Assembly: GCF_018327705.1 (NCBI RefSeq) | Contig: NZ_BNEM01000002.1 | Span: 2,542,001 to 2,606,000, forward strand | Reading direction: 5' to 3' | Source: Catellatospora sp. TT07R-123 | Lineage (GTDB): Bacteria; Actinomycetota; Actinomycetes; Mycobacteriales; Micromonosporaceae | Length of the DNA stretch: 64,000 bases | Shown: positions 56,222 through 64,000 of the stretch, piece by piece | Position numbering within the stretch: the first letter of the stretch is position 1 | Layout of the letters: each line of letters begins with the position of its first letter | Made by a program: the position numbers and the translations under genes | Notes under the pieces: model-generated | Told to the model about the DNA's origin: nothing | Database searches by the model: none | The model's input: the letters and a program-made list of their open reading frames with translations, nothing else

Positions 56222-57849
56222 CGGCAGACTCCTTCCGCAGGAACCAGTTGGACCGACCCGGTCCAGAAGGGGAGCTGTCCGAGCACCGGATCAGATCCGC
56301 TGGGACGCCCCTCTGCCCTTCTCCCGCTTGCGGCGAGGTAGTCGCATAGCTGCGCCCGCAGTCGGCTGATCCGCTCGGGATCGCCGTAGACCAGCCGGCC
56401 GGTGCGGAGTCGAGACATGGTTGCCGCCTGCCCGGCCGCCGACACCTGTCGGCTGGCGAGAACGGTCGCGAGTGCTTCGAAACCCGCGCCTCTCTCGTCT
56501 TCCGCCCATGCCGCAGCGAGCATCGCCCCGTCCTCGTCATGGGCCGACACCATAGGCCAGTCGACTCCAGGCAGCGCGCTCACCTTGAGCTGAAGCTCCC
56601 CCACCCCCGACACCGCCAGCGCCCGACGGACTCGGCGACCGTCCGCGTCGCACATGGCATCGGTGGAGTCGCCCGTGTATTCGGCTTCATCGGCCAGGAG
56701 CCTGAGCACACCGTCCAGGAGCCAGCGCTCCGCGGTCAGGCCGGCCGGTGCCGCCCCCATCAGCCGCACCCCGTCCACTGCGATCACCAACGTGGCGGCC
56801 TCCTGGTCCGGACCCCACGACGCCACGTTCTCCCGGGAAGGTCCCTCTCGCAACTCGATCTCCCGGAGTGCGAGCGGCACCTGCGGAAGGGTCTTCTCCC
56901 CCGGTCCAGACGCGAACAGACCGGTCCACTCCTTGGACATGTCCACCACGGCGGCGAGGACCTGCGGGACAGCCACCTCGGCGGAGTCGACGGATTCAAG
57001 CCGGAGCCGAGCCGACGGCTCGATCACCGCCCGCGGGGTGTAGGCCGGTCGATCCACGGCCGGCTGATGTCCGTGGACGACGGCGAACGTGCCGGTGGCG
57101 AGGCCTGCGAGTGCGTCGAAGAGCAGATGCCCGGCGAAGCCGAGCGCGAATGCATCGGCGACCTCGGCATCCGGTGCCGTGCCATCCCGCCGCCAGCGGT
57201 CCGCCCGCTTCCAGATCTCGGCCACGGTCGGCAGATCCTTGCGGCTCACCGCCGGACCGGCGACCCGCAGGACGTCGCCGAGCAGGACGGGTACCACCAA
57301 CGTCTCGGCCGCACCGGGCAGGGTGATGCCGGACAGCTCCTCCGGCCGGGCGACACAGCAGAGAACACCGTCGACGTCCAGGTCGCCGTCGGATTCGCTA
57401 CAGCTCACCTGGCTGAACCCGATCTCCAGCAGCGTGGCCACGACAGCGGCACCGCTGGCCGGCAGGCCGCGCACGGCCAGCTTCCCCCCACGCAGACGTT
57501 CGAACGCCCCGTGCGGCTCGCTGCTCACCGCCTCAAGGAACGCGAGGGCGTGACCTGCCGCTCCGCGCGGAGCTGCCCCGAGGTCTCCAGCGTCCTTCTC
57601 GGTCAGCAGCATTCCGTGCTCGCTCAGGCCGTGCAGGATCCGCCGCACCACCGGCTCCACCTTCGGCGTGCCGAACACTGCGACGAGTTCGGGCTCGGTG
57701 GCGCCACCCGCGAGCAGCTTCACGCACACGGAGGCGACCTGGTAGAGACCGCTCCAGCCCTTCATTACGAACTGTGACGTCGGACCGCTGAAATAGACAC
57801 CGTCAGGAATCGGCGCCACATCTACGAACGGACGCAGCGTTAAGGTCAC
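56218..57849 (-). CDS. RRE/E1-like leader-binding partner of YcaO
   Basis: A 543-residue protein. Residues about 5-85 look like a RiPP recognition element (winged-helix, PqqD-like; DGVYFSGPTSQFVMKG, LLAGGATEPELVAVFG). The rest is alpha/beta and resembles ThiF/Ocin-like maturation proteins of azole peptides, without a recognisable ATP-binding motif. Such partners bind the leader peptide and present it to YcaO. The GTG start lies after a GGGGG-containing stretch. Its stop overlaps the YcaO start. The assignment as E1-like is by overall pattern and gene order. Confidence 0.7.
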   Translation of the reverse strand: MTLTLRPFVDVAPIPDGVYFSGPTSQFVMKGWSGLYQVASVCVKLLAGGATEPELVAVFGTPKVEPVVRRILHGLSEHGMLLTEKDAGDLGAAPRGAAGHALAFLEAVSSEPHGAFERLRGGKLAVRGLPASGAAVVATLLEIGFSQVSCSESDGDLDVDGVLCCVARPEELSGITLPGAAETLVVPVLLGDVLRVAGPAVSRKDLPTVAEIWKRADRWRRDGTAPDAEVADAFALGFAGHLLFDALAGLATGTFAVVHGHQPAVDRPAYTPRAVIEPSARLRLESVDSAEVAVPQVLAAVVDMSKEWTGLFASGPGEKTLPQVPLALREIELREGPSRENVASWGPDQEAATLVIAVDGVRLMGAAPAGLTAERWLLDGVLRLLADEAEYTGDSTDAMCDADGRRVRRALAVSGVGELQLKVSALPGVDWPMVSAHDEDGAMLAAAWAEDERGAGFEALATVLASRQVSAAGQAATMSRLRTGRLVYGDPERISRLRAQLCDYLAASGRRAEGRPSGSDPVLGQLPFWTGSVQLVPAEGVCR

Positions 57850-57871
57850 GTGTGTTGCCCCCTACTCGCCA

Positions 57872-58045
57872 CTACGAGATATGCGCCGCTCGCGGCAGCG
57901 CAGCGGTGACCCGCCACCGATGCGGCGCCGTGACGCCGACCCCTGACAGGCCGCCGCTCGCGCCTGCCTTCGTGCTGTTCGAACGGTTCAGGTGCTGCGG
58001 GCCGCAGGCCTCCGCCAGGCTGGGAACCAGCCCTTCAGAGCGCAC
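57872..58045 (-). CDS. 57-residue ORF between hydroxylase and RRE gene (candidate)
   Basis: A GTG-started frame of 57 residues (MRSEGLVPSLAEACGPQH, then NRSNSTKAGASGG and a Pro/Arg/Ala-rich end) lies in the 228-base gap before the RRE gene. GGGTCGGA precedes it. It has a leader-like first half and Ser/Thr/Gly in the middle, as a RiPP precursor might. Codon bias is weak, so chance is quite possible. Confidence 0.25.
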   Translation of the reverse strand: MRSEGLVPSLAEACGPQHLNRSNSTKAGASGGLSGVGVTAPHRWRVTAALPRAAHIS

Positions 58046-58077
58046 TCCGACCCGTCGCTCGACGCAGGCGGCTCGCG

Positions 58078-58851
58078 CTATTTCTTGGCGAAGTGCTCCA
58101 TCATCTTGTCCCGGTTGCTTCTCCTCCGGAGATAGTTGAGGGCCTCCGTGCCCGCGCGCACCTCGACCGGGGAGAGATCGGGATGCCAGATGTCGAACAG
58201 GAGCACCACGCGCTCACGAGTGTCGTCCGCGATCGCCTCATGCTCGAACGTGTCGTCGAAGACCAGCAGGCCGCCCTCGTCCCACGAGACCCACTCGGTG
58301 CCGACGCGGAACCGGGCACCGTCGGCCTTCTTGAGCACGAGGTGCGCGCGCAGGTGGACATTCGTGTATCCCGTGTGCGGGCGGATCGCCGATCCAGGTC
58401 GAAGCGTGGAGAAGAACGACATGCCGCAGTCGGCGCCGCCCGGCGTGCCCTCCAGGATCCCCATGGTCTTGGGGAATGACTTGGCCGCCTCCTGCCGGAC
58501 CCCGCGATGAACCAGCTGGACGGTGTCCCAGCTCCCCTTGGTGAACAGGAAGTCGTCTTTCACCGAGGAGCCGCCGCCTACGAGGTCGCGATTCGCGCGG
58601 AACTCGTCCCAAGCACTCTCCCAGGAGGACTGGACCGAGTCCCACCAGGGGATCTCGTCCCTCGACCAGAAGGGCTTGGACTTCAGTCCCCGCACTCCGA
58701 AATTCGGGTTCTGACCCGTTTCGGCGATGCCTGCCTCGCCCGCCGCGCTCGCCTCCAGGCCGACGAGGATGCGGGAGATGTCGCTCACATCGACATCGTT
58801 GTCCTGCGCCCACCGCTCGACTCGGCTGCGGGCTCCCGAGAAATCTTCCAT
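58078..58851 (-). CDS. Aspartyl/asparaginyl beta-hydroxylase-like oxygenase
   Basis: A 257-residue protein whose second half matches the Asp/Asn beta-hydroxylase fold. His159 lies in RPHTGYTN (H-x-G), His204 in DDTFEHEA, and Arg214 and His223 in RERVVLLFDIWHP. This family uses Fe(II) and 2-oxoglutarate, with two His and no carboxylate ligand. It would hydroxylate an amino acid side chain. The first 130 residues are helical and unrecognised. GAGGAG lies 6 bases before the ATG; a TTG two codons earlier is less likely. It follows another 2OG oxygenase by 12 bases, and both probably modify the same scaffold. Confidence 0.88.
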   Translation of the reverse strand: MEDFSGARSRVERWAQDNDVDVSDISRILVGLEASAAGEAGIAETGQNPNFGVRGLKSKPFWSRDEIPWWDSVQSSWESAWDEFRANRDLVGGGSSVKDDFLFTKGSWDTVQLVHRGVRQEAAKSFPKTMGILEGTPGGADCGMSFFSTLRPGSAIRPHTGYTNVHLRAHLVLKKADGARFRVGTEWVSWDEGGLLVFDDTFEHEAIADDTRERVVLLFDIWHPDLSPVEVRAGTEALNYLRRRSNRDKMMEHFAKK

Positions 58852-58863
58852 TTCCAACTCCTC

Positions 58864-59541
58864 TTAGTCGACGACCCTCATGAGCCGATCCATTCGCTGC
58901 CGGTTGATGGCCTCTCGACTGGAGACGAAACCGGTATGGGTCAGCCGCTCGTGCTCGCCCCATGACGCCTCGACCCGCTTGACCGTGTGCGGCGTACCCG
59001 CCTGCAGGAACACGATGCGGTTCGGTTTCGGGGCCACCATGGTAGGCATCCCCTTGCTGCCGAGAACGTACTCCTCCACCGAGATAGACCCTGCTTTCGC
59101 AGTCAGGCTGACGTGCTCGGCCGGCTCGTCGAGGACTACCAGCTCGCCACCCCAGTCCGGCCGCCATTCCGGGTGGAGGAACAGGACGAACTCGCCTACG
59201 CGACCGCCGCCCCAGTCGTTGTGCCAACCCAGGGAACTGCCTTTCGGATACCGCCATACCGCGCTGCTCGCCCGCGCGTCGGACCGCACCATCCACGGCG
59301 TTTCGTCACGGGTGAGCTCGGCGAGCACGCTGCCGATATGAGGGACAGCGTCCTCGGAATCGGACGCGTGACTGAAATTGGCGCTTCGCCATGAGCCGTT
59401 GTCCGCGCCGCCGATGACCGAGGGGCGGAACTCCATCTCCAGGCTGCGGGCCCAATCACGCGCAGCCGCCAGTGTCGGAGCGTCGAGAAAGTTGTCGACG
59501 ACGGAGAACCGGCTTCCCTTGTACACCACATCGCCGCTCAT
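58864..59541 (-). CDS. 2OG-Fe(II) oxygenase (prolyl-4-hydroxylase-like)
   Basis: A 225-residue cytosolic oxygenase. The metal triad is His107 and Asp109 in GWHNDWGG plus His185 in AGTPHTVKRV, with Arg189 positioned for 2-oxoglutarate. The double-stranded beta-helix core WRPDWGGELVVLD is typical of the prolyl-4-hydroxylase superfamily. It should hydroxylate a free, carrier-bound or peptidyl amino acid. GGACGGAG precedes the ATG, which overlaps the carrier protein stop as ATGA; a longer start is possible but lies inside the carrier gene. Its substrate may be bound to that carrier protein. Confidence 0.9.
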   Translation of the reverse strand: MSGDVVYKGSRFSVVDNFLDAPTLAAARDWARSLEMEFRPSVIGGADNGSWRSANFSHASDSEDAVPHIGSVLAELTRDETPWMVRSDARASSAVWRYPKGSSLGWHNDWGGGRVGEFVLFLHPEWRPDWGGELVVLDEPAEHVSLTAKAGSISVEEYVLGSKGMPTMVAPKPNRIVFLQAGTPHTVKRVEASWGEHERLTHTGFVSSREAINRQRMDRLMRVVD

Positions 59542-59804
59542 ATGACTACTCCGTCCTTTTGGGAATGAATCATTCTTGTCCACCCTTCGGCGCGCTCCAC
59601 GTCATCCGAGAACAGGAAGTCGTCCGGGATCTCCAGCGCGAAGCGGCTGGAGACGAAGACCGCCAGGGAGGTGAGGGCGAGCGAATCGACGCCCAGCTCC
59701 CGCAGCGGGCTCGCCGCGAACTGCTCCACCGTCAGCCCGCGAAGGGAGTCCACGTCGCGTGCCAGGACCGCCTGCAGCTCAGTCATGAGATCACGGAATT
59801 CCAC
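59538..59804 (-). CDS. Acyl/peptidyl carrier protein
   Basis: An 88-residue four-helix carrier protein. Ser41 in LGVDSLALTSL is the phosphopantetheine attachment site. It carries a thioester-bound acid or amino acid between enzymes. The GTG start follows the AMP ligase stop with no gap, and the stop overlaps the oxygenase start. The surface is acidic, as expected. The loading enzyme is probably the ligase encoded just upstream. Confidence 0.92.
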   Translation of the reverse strand: MEFRDLMTELQAVLARDVDSLRGLTVEQFAASPLRELGVDSLALTSLAVFVSSRFALEIPDDFLFSDDVERAEGWTRMIHSQKDGVVI

Positions 59805-61076
59805 CTAGATCACCGCCTCTTCTCCGTCGCGTTCGTCGAGCAGCTGGATCAGCGCATCCCAGCGGACCTTCCCCAGATCGGTCGTCGGCAGTTTCGCGAT
59901 GGTGCGGACCGAGATGGAGTCGTCGATGCTTTTGGCGAGGGAACTTATGAGTGCGAACTGATCCGGCGTCATGGGAGCGCCTTCGATGACGAGCGAGTGC
60001 TCCCGGATGCCGCGCTTCGAGTCGAATTCGGCGAATGTCCAGTTCCGCTCGGCTTCGCGAAGCAGGCCGGCCAGATCAGCGAAGTGGCGGTACTGCTCCC
60101 GCAGGCGCAGGGACTGCGAGACCCGTCCGACATGCCGGTACCGGCCGTACGACTGCTCGTTGAACAGGTCGGAGAACTCCCACTCGTCGCCTGCGCGAGC
60201 TGACGGAACGTCCCCGAGATAGCCGAGGACTCGGTGCGGCATTCGCACGCCGAGCAGCGCCATCTCGCCTCGCCCCGGACTCAGCACCTCGACGCCGCCG
60301 ACGGGCAGCAGCTCGCCGGACTCGTCACCGCCCAGGACACCGCCCGTTTCGGTGCTCCCGAACCCCGTCACGATCCGGGCCTCCGGCCATAGGCGGTCCC
60401 TGCCCGCGACTATCTCCGGCGCGAGACGCCCCGCCCCGCAGAAGACCGCGCCGGGTCGGATGTCGCTCCGTGACCAGTTGCGGATCAACACCAGCAGGGT
60501 GCTCGGCGTACCGCCGAGGACGCATGACTCGGTCGCGGCGTCGATGATGCGGCCGGAACGCTCCGGCTCCGCGTGGAGCACCGATCTTCCGTCGAGCATG
60601 GCTGCCAGCGTCAAGCCGATACCGAGTGACTGCTCCAGGCGAACGTTGTGCACCAGTGAGTTCGCCGGACTTCCGAGCAGCTCCCGATAGGCCAGCCGCT
60701 CCCACCGAAGGGACTCGCTGCCCCGCATCACGATCTTTGCGCGACCGGTCGAGCCGGACGTCTCCTGCAGGAGAGCGCATCCGTCGGGCAGCCCCCACTC
60801 GGCGACCGCCCCCTCGATGACATGGCTGCCGCTACCGCCGACCCACTGCCGGCGGTCTCGGGGAGGAACCGGAGCCAGCAGCGGAACAGCCCCGGACGCC
60901 CAGCTGAGGAGCACCAGCCCGAGAGCCTTCTCGGACTCCGTCTCACGCACGACGACCACCGCGCCCGGGAGCGTGTCGGCGGCAAGGGTCAGCCCCGCCA
61001 GGTCCATCAGCTCCGCTGCGTGACGGCGGTTGTAGGTGGCCCCCGAGGACGCAAGCTCGTCCAAGAGCGAGCTCAA
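59805..61076 (-). CDS. AMP-forming acyl/amino-acid ligase
   Basis: A 423-residue member of the ANL (adenylation) superfamily. The phosphate-binding loop is LLQETSGSTGRAKI near residue 105, and GFGSTETGG gives motif A5. The C-terminal region is shorter than in most ligases, but a Lys near LGKVRW in the last 20 residues fits the catalytic A10 lysine. It should activate a carboxylic or amino acid as adenylate and load it on the carrier protein. The start is TTG, which overlaps a tiny upstream ORF. The substrate is not predictable by eye, since the pocket is unlike familiar aryl- or aminoacyl-specific ones. Confidence 0.87.
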   Translation of the reverse strand: MSSLLDELASSGATYNRRHAAELMDLAGLTLAADTLPGAVVVVRETESEKALGLVLLSWASGAVPLLAPVPPRDRRQWVGGSGSHVIEGAVAEWGLPDGCALLQETSGSTGRAKIVMRGSESLRWERLAYRELLGSPANSLVHNVRLEQSLGIGLTLAAMLDGRSVLHAEPERSGRIIDAATESCVLGGTPSTLLVLIRNWSRSDIRPGAVFCGAGRLAPEIVAGRDRLWPEARIVTGFGSTETGGVLGGDESGELLPVGGVEVLSPGRGEMALLGVRMPHRVLGYLGDVPSARAGDEWEFSDLFNEQSYGRYRHVGRVSQSLRLREQYRHFADLAGLLREAERNWTFAEFDSKRGIREHSLVIEGAPMTPDQFALISSLAKSIDDSISVRTIAKLPTTDLGKVRWDALIQLLDERDGEEAVI

Positions 61077-61159
61077 GACGCCACCGCCCTACTCCGGCGA
61101 ACATCGGCACGGAGCACCGGCACATCCGCTGAAGGAGCGGCCACGAACGCAGTCGACAT
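61073..61159 (-). CDS. 28-residue ORF upstream of the ligase (candidate)
   Basis: MSTAFVAAPSADVPVLRADV, then an Arg/Ser/Val/Ala end. Its ATG overlaps the previous tiny ORF stop (TAATG) and its TGA overlaps the ligase TTG (TTGA). The perfect chaining suggests translational coupling, yet codon bias does not prove coding. It could be a coupling leader or a precursor peptide. Confidence 0.3.
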   Translation of the reverse strand: MSTAFVAAPSADVPVLRADVRRSRAVAS

Positions 61160-61293
61160 TACCGTGCAACACCCCATCGGCCAGCGGTGACGATGCCCGT
61201 CTCGGTCGCCGCCGCCCTTGCCTCAGGCAATCCGGTGCAAGCATGGGCGACATCCCGATACGGTCTACCAAGCAAATTCAAGATCGTTGACAT
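61159..61293 (-). CDS. 44-residue ORF after the radical SAM gene (candidate precursor)
   Basis: A 44-residue frame starting MSTILNLLGRPYRDVAHACT and ending TAGRWGVAR. Its ATG overlaps the radical SAM stop as TGATG. Length, hydrophobic leader-like start, one Cys and several Thr/Gly residues would suit a RiPP precursor. An alternative frame over the same DNA is Cys-rich. Neither has strong third-position GC bias. Confidence 0.35.
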   Translation of the reverse strand: MSTILNLLGRPYRDVAHACTGLPEARAAATETGIVTAGRWGVAR

Positions 61294-62318
61294 CAGATGT
61301 ACAGCGAGCCCCGGCTGCCCATGCCCTCGTTGGCGAGAATGGTCTGCACGTGGTCGGCCATGACGACGAAGCGGTCTTTCCCATAGATCAAGTACTTGTC
61401 CTGCGCCGAACCGGTGAAGTTCACCGTCATGACGTTCGCACCGGCTCGAAGGCCTGCCGCCTGGCCGCCCCGCTCGTTCTTCTCGAGAGCGCTCACGGAC
61501 GGGATCAGGGCGTGCGGGTGCTCGATGCGGGTCAGCGCCAGGAAGTTCAGCGCATCATCGACGCTGCCCGCAGGGGAGACCGAAAGGGGCGTGTTGTCCG
61601 CAGGAACGAACGGGCTCACCGAGATCATGTCCGGGTTCATCGAACGCATGAAGACGATCTCGTCGGCGAGCGAGTCGTAGTCCTGGCCAGGAAGACCGGA
61701 GATGATGCCGGTCCCCATCTTGAACCCCGCCTCCCGAGCGAGATACCAGTGCTTCATCCGGTCGGACAGCAGCTCTCCCCGATGGAAGTAGTGCAGATCG
61801 TCTGAACTGGTCTCATGCTTCAGGATGTACGTCGTCGCCCCCAGCCCGGCGAGCGACTTGTACGTCTCGAAAGAGAGCGACCCCAGGTTCAAGATGATCT
61901 CAAGGCGACCACCGAAGGCGTCGATCATCTTCGGGATCGCATCGGCTGCGCGGTCGACCGCTTTGGGCGTCTCGCCGGCCTGGAGCAGCACGACGTCGAT
62001 TCCCGCGCTGTGGATCGCCTCCGACCGGCGGAGGATCTCATCCGAGGTCATGAAGTACTGGTCGTTGTCCCGGTTATTGCTTCGGCGCATCGGGCAGTAT
62101 GTGCAGTCGACTCGGCACGGGTTTCCGATCTCGATCACCCCGCGGCGGACGACCTGCCGCCCGAACGACTCGTCACGGATGGCCGCGGCACGCTGGTGGA
62201 GGAGTGCTTGCTCCGCACCGCGTGCCGCCAGTCCCGCGAGGATCTCGCTGCGGGTGAGGCGCGTGGCGGTGCGCGTCGTCGACGGTGGTCCTAGCAGTGG
62301 CAGCGTCGTCATCTTCAT
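61293..62318 (-). CDS. HydE/PylB/BioB-like radical SAM enzyme
   Basis: A 341-residue radical SAM protein. Cys68, Cys72 and Cys75 in NPCRVDCTYCPMRR hold the [4Fe-4S] cluster. The pattern VVLLQAGETP, ILKHETSS and GTGIISGLPGQDYDSL follows HydE and PylB more closely than BioB. SPFVPADNTPLS and ALTRIEHP continue that match. HydE and PylB rearrange small molecules or amino acids by radical chemistry. The ATG overlaps the hydrolase stop (ATGA). It may build or alter the unit that the ligase and carrier protein then handle. The second-cluster motif cannot be judged. Confidence 0.88.
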   Translation of the reverse strand: MKMTTLPLLGPPSTTRTATRLTRSEILAGLAARGAEQALLHQRAAAIRDESFGRQVVRRGVIEIGNPCRVDCTYCPMRRSNNRDNDQYFMTSDEILRRSEAIHSAGIDVVLLQAGETPKAVDRAADAIPKMIDAFGGRLEIILNLGSLSFETYKSLAGLGATTYILKHETSSDDLHYFHRGELLSDRMKHWYLAREAGFKMGTGIISGLPGQDYDSLADEIVFMRSMNPDMISVSPFVPADNTPLSVSPAGSVDDALNFLALTRIEHPHALIPSVSALEKNERGGQAAGLRAGANVMTVNFTGSAQDKYLIYGKDRFVVMADHVQTILANEGMGSRGSLYI

Positions 62319-62920
62319 GGCGCCGGGGTTCCTTTCACTTGCGTGTTGATCCAGCGCACTAGACGGTCGGCCAGAGCTCCCTGGGTGTGCAGACCCAGTT
62401 CGGTCCAGTTGTGCCCAGCGTTCGGAACAGACCAGTAGTCCACTGTGTGAGAGCTGCGAAGAAGTCCTGTGGCACACTCGCGGGACAGCGCGGGAGGGAT
62501 CTCGCGGTCGTCGCTTCCGTGGATGAACAGAATTCTGGTGTTCGTCCGCTGGGGCGGGTCGTAGAAGCCGGTGACCTGCTGCAGGATGCTGTAGCAGCCC
62601 GCGATGCAGACCAGGGCCGAGAAGGTGTCCGGCTTCGACTCGTGGAGCAGCCGCATCGCCGTTATCGCGCCCATGGAGAACCCGAGCAGAACTCCGCCGG
62701 GCACCGCGGACTCCGCGAGTTCATCGATGTTCCAGCAGGGAAACGTGTACCTGCGCTGAGCGAGTCCGGCATAGTGCAGCGCGTCCGACACACTCGGCTT
62801 CTTGTCGGCAGTGGGAACATGCCAGGCCACGGAGTCGGTGTTCGTCGCGACATACGCGAATTTGCTCGTGAACGCGTCAGCCGTGTCGCCGGCGCCGTGG
62901 AGCGCGAGACCGTGCCTCAT
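62315..62920 (-). CDS. Alpha/beta hydrolase
   Basis: A 201-residue serine hydrolase. Nucleophile Ser82 is in GFSMG, Asp137 or Asp138 in FIHGSDDREIP and His170 in NAGHNW. The oxyanion segment LALHGAG is near the start. It resembles short carboxylesterase/thioesterase proteins. Within the operon it could release a carrier-bound intermediate or act as an editing thioesterase. The ATG overlaps the previous stop (ATGA) and its own stop overlaps the radical SAM start. Confidence 0.87.
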   Translation of the reverse strand: MRHGLALHGAGDTADAFTSKFAYVATNTDSVAWHVPTADKKPSVSDALHYAGLAQRRYTFPCWNIDELAESAVPGGVLLGFSMGAITAMRLLHESKPDTFSALVCIAGCYSILQQVTGFYDPPQRTNTRILFIHGSDDREIPPALSRECATGLLRSSHTVDYWSVPNAGHNWTELGLHTQGALADRLVRWINTQVKGTPAP

Positions 62921-63618
62921 GACCCGACCCGGAGGTTCACGATCCCGTGCATCACCGGAACGCGGCTCATGCGCCTTGCTCCCCGGCCTCGGAGGTCGAA
63001 GGCCGCGTTGATGTCGAACGCGGGGAGCGCCACCTCGATCTCGTCGATTTCGTCGAGAAGGTGGGCGGGTGGCGTTCCGGGGACCCGCGAGACCGCAGGC
63101 CCGGGCAGCCCGTCGGCGCCGAAGGAGGGGTGGGAGACCAGGCAGCGACCATCTCGGACCCAGAGGTCGGCGTCCGTCGGACTCTGCGCCTGCGCAGGGC
63201 GAAGACATGCGGCCTGGGGAAGTCGATACCGGTGCAGCGGGGTCGTGGACTGCAACACGCCCAGGAGCCGGGCCATGTTTCCCTCCTGTCCCCGCGTTTC
63301 CACCCACACGTGAGCCCGATGGAGACCAGACTGCTCAGCTCGGCCGATGATCGCCTTGGCGAGACGGTAGGTGGGGAATCGCACGTCCTGGTCGAACGCG
63401 AAAGCGGCACGCAGATAGACGCACCTGTTCGCCAGCAGAGCCCGGTGAGCGGCGAGCACCCTGTCCTTGTCGACCAGGGCCATCCACAGATACTCGTCGG
63501 CGGAGGCCACCTCCTCGACGACCTTCCTCTCGGGCAGCAGCGCCTGGACCGCGTGGGTGAGTTCCATGTCCGCGCGAAGCTGCACCGCCTCCGGCTGGCC
63601 CCCGTCGCCGCTGGTCAC
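62917..63618 (-). CDS. Unrecognised protein of the biosynthetic operon
   Basis: A 233-residue soluble protein of unrecognised family. Segments such as ADEYLWMALVDKDRVLAAH, CVYLRAAFAFDQDVRFPTYR and HRAHVWVETRG suggest an alpha/beta fold with several conserved-looking charged residues. Leu/Arg strands near 170-225 end in PVMHGIVNLRVGS. The GTG start overlaps the upstream stop (GTGA), and its stop overlaps the hydrolase ATG, so it is a firm part of the operon. No cofactor motif is seen. Confidence 0.8.
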   Translation of the reverse strand: MTSGDGGQPEAVQLRADMELTHAVQALLPERKVVEEVASADEYLWMALVDKDRVLAAHRALLANRCVYLRAAFAFDQDVRFPTYRLAKAIIGRAEQSGLHRAHVWVETRGQEGNMARLLGVLQSTTPLHRYRLPQAACLRPAQAQSPTDADLWVRDGRCLVSHPSFGADGLPGPAVSRVPGTPPAHLLDEIDEIEVALPAFDINAAFDLRGRGARRMSRVPVMHGIVNLRVGS

Positions 63619-64000
63619 TGGACCGCCAAGGGCAGCAGCTTGCGCGCGACGGAGTATTGTGCCCGCACGACTCGACGGCTGCGCAGACCACGCTTGGCCG
63701 CTGCGGCGTTGAGGATGAACTCCGGCTTCAGGAACTTGGAGTCCAGGTACTTGTAGAGCCACCCGAACATCTCGGGGTCGATGTGAAGGAAGGTGGGTTC
63801 CAGGAGCTCTTTGGCAGTCGTCTCCGTCTGCCGGCTCATGGCGGTCTCGGGCAGGACACGGTATCCGATATGCAGCACCAGCTCCTGAGGCTCCAGGTTC
63901 TGGTTGATGTACTCAAGTGTGGCCCGAGCGGTGTCCTCGTTCTCATTAGGTCCACCGAGCACGACATTGATCTTCGGCTTGAGACCGAATTCCCGGCACA
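63615..64000 (-). CDS. Radical SAM protein, C-terminal part (start outside window)
   Basis: The last 128 residues of a protein that enters from the right edge. CREFGLKPKINVVLGGPNEN is the end of a radical SAM barrel of the B12-binding/oxidative-type group, where a G-G-P-N-E motif is common. A helical tail with many Glu, Leu and Lys residues follows. The iron-sulfur motif would lie outside the window, so the class is inferred. It is read first in the visible operon and its stop overlaps the next start as GTGA. Confidence 0.75.
   Translation of the reverse strand, partial: CREFGLKPKINVVLGGPNENEDTARATLEYINQNLEPQELVLHIGYRVLPETAMSRQTETTAKELLEPTFLHIDPEMFGWLYKYLDSKFLKPEFILNAAAAKRGLRSRRVVRAQYSVARKLLPLAVQ

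Noticed and set aside
61089..61271. Cys-rich 60-codon frame as a firm RiPP precursor
   Set aside because: It starts at TTG without a ribosome-binding site and conflicts with the coupled tiny ORFs, so I mention it only as an alternative.

Overview
The window reads as chromosome from a high-GC, probably multicellular actinomycete. A member of the Micromonosporaceae would fit, but the genus cannot be fixed from sequence alone. Supporting signs are the very high GC with strong G/C at third codon positions, frequent GTG starts and 4-base stop/start overlaps, secreted plant-polymer enzymes, and MmyB-type and double-HTH regulators typical of the group. No rRNA, tRNA, transposase or CRISPR array was seen.

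Region 1 (about 1-25300) is one coherent island in divergent and convergent operons. It encodes a Ycf46-like AAA ATPase, a ClpB-type AAA ATPase, a membrane-anchored Ser/Thr kinase, an FHA/zinc-ribbon protein, three clan-CD protease candidates (a 882-residue CHAT protein with its helical partner, a caspase-fold peptidase and a small CHAT/caspase-like protein), an NrdG-like radical SAM protein, an OmpA-type lipoprotein and about ten unrecognised membrane or coiled-coil proteins. The 9-base word GTCCGTCAG and its inverse sit in front of most transcription units, which suggests one dedicated regulator or sigma factor. I read the island as a surveillance or regulated-death system that links the envelope, phosphorylation signalling and caspase-like effectors. 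I know of no described system with this gene set.

Region 2 (about 25300-44000) holds an MFS exporter with a tiny coupled upstream ORF, a helveticin J-like secreted protein, a GH10-CBM13-GH62 xylanase/arabinofuranosidase, two aldo/keto reductases divergent from an MmyB-type regulator, a LamG-domain giant, a deacetylase-like lipoprotein, an SGNH esterase, a PH-like membrane protein and a trypsin-like protease. Two gene remnants lie among them.

Region 3 (about 44600-52300) is a small defence island: a PLD-helicase-DUF3427 protein, then a three-gene operon of a double-HTH regulator, a TIR protein and a membrane protein, coupled by GTGA and ATGA overlaps. The TIR and membrane proteins share a short motif. 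A methyltransferase and a Nudix hydrolase follow.

Region 4 (about 54300-64000, minus strand, running off the right edge) is a tightly coupled biosynthetic operon: radical SAM (partial), unknown, alpha/beta hydrolase, HydE/PylB-like radical SAM, two tiny ORFs, an AMP-forming ligase, an acyl carrier protein, a 2OG-Fe(II) oxygenase, an Asp/Asn beta-hydroxylase-like enzyme, an RRE/E1-like protein and a YcaO cyclodehydratase. It looks like an unusual RiPP pathway in which a carrier-protein-activated building block, hydroxylation and azoline-type chemistry meet. The precursor peptide is uncertain.
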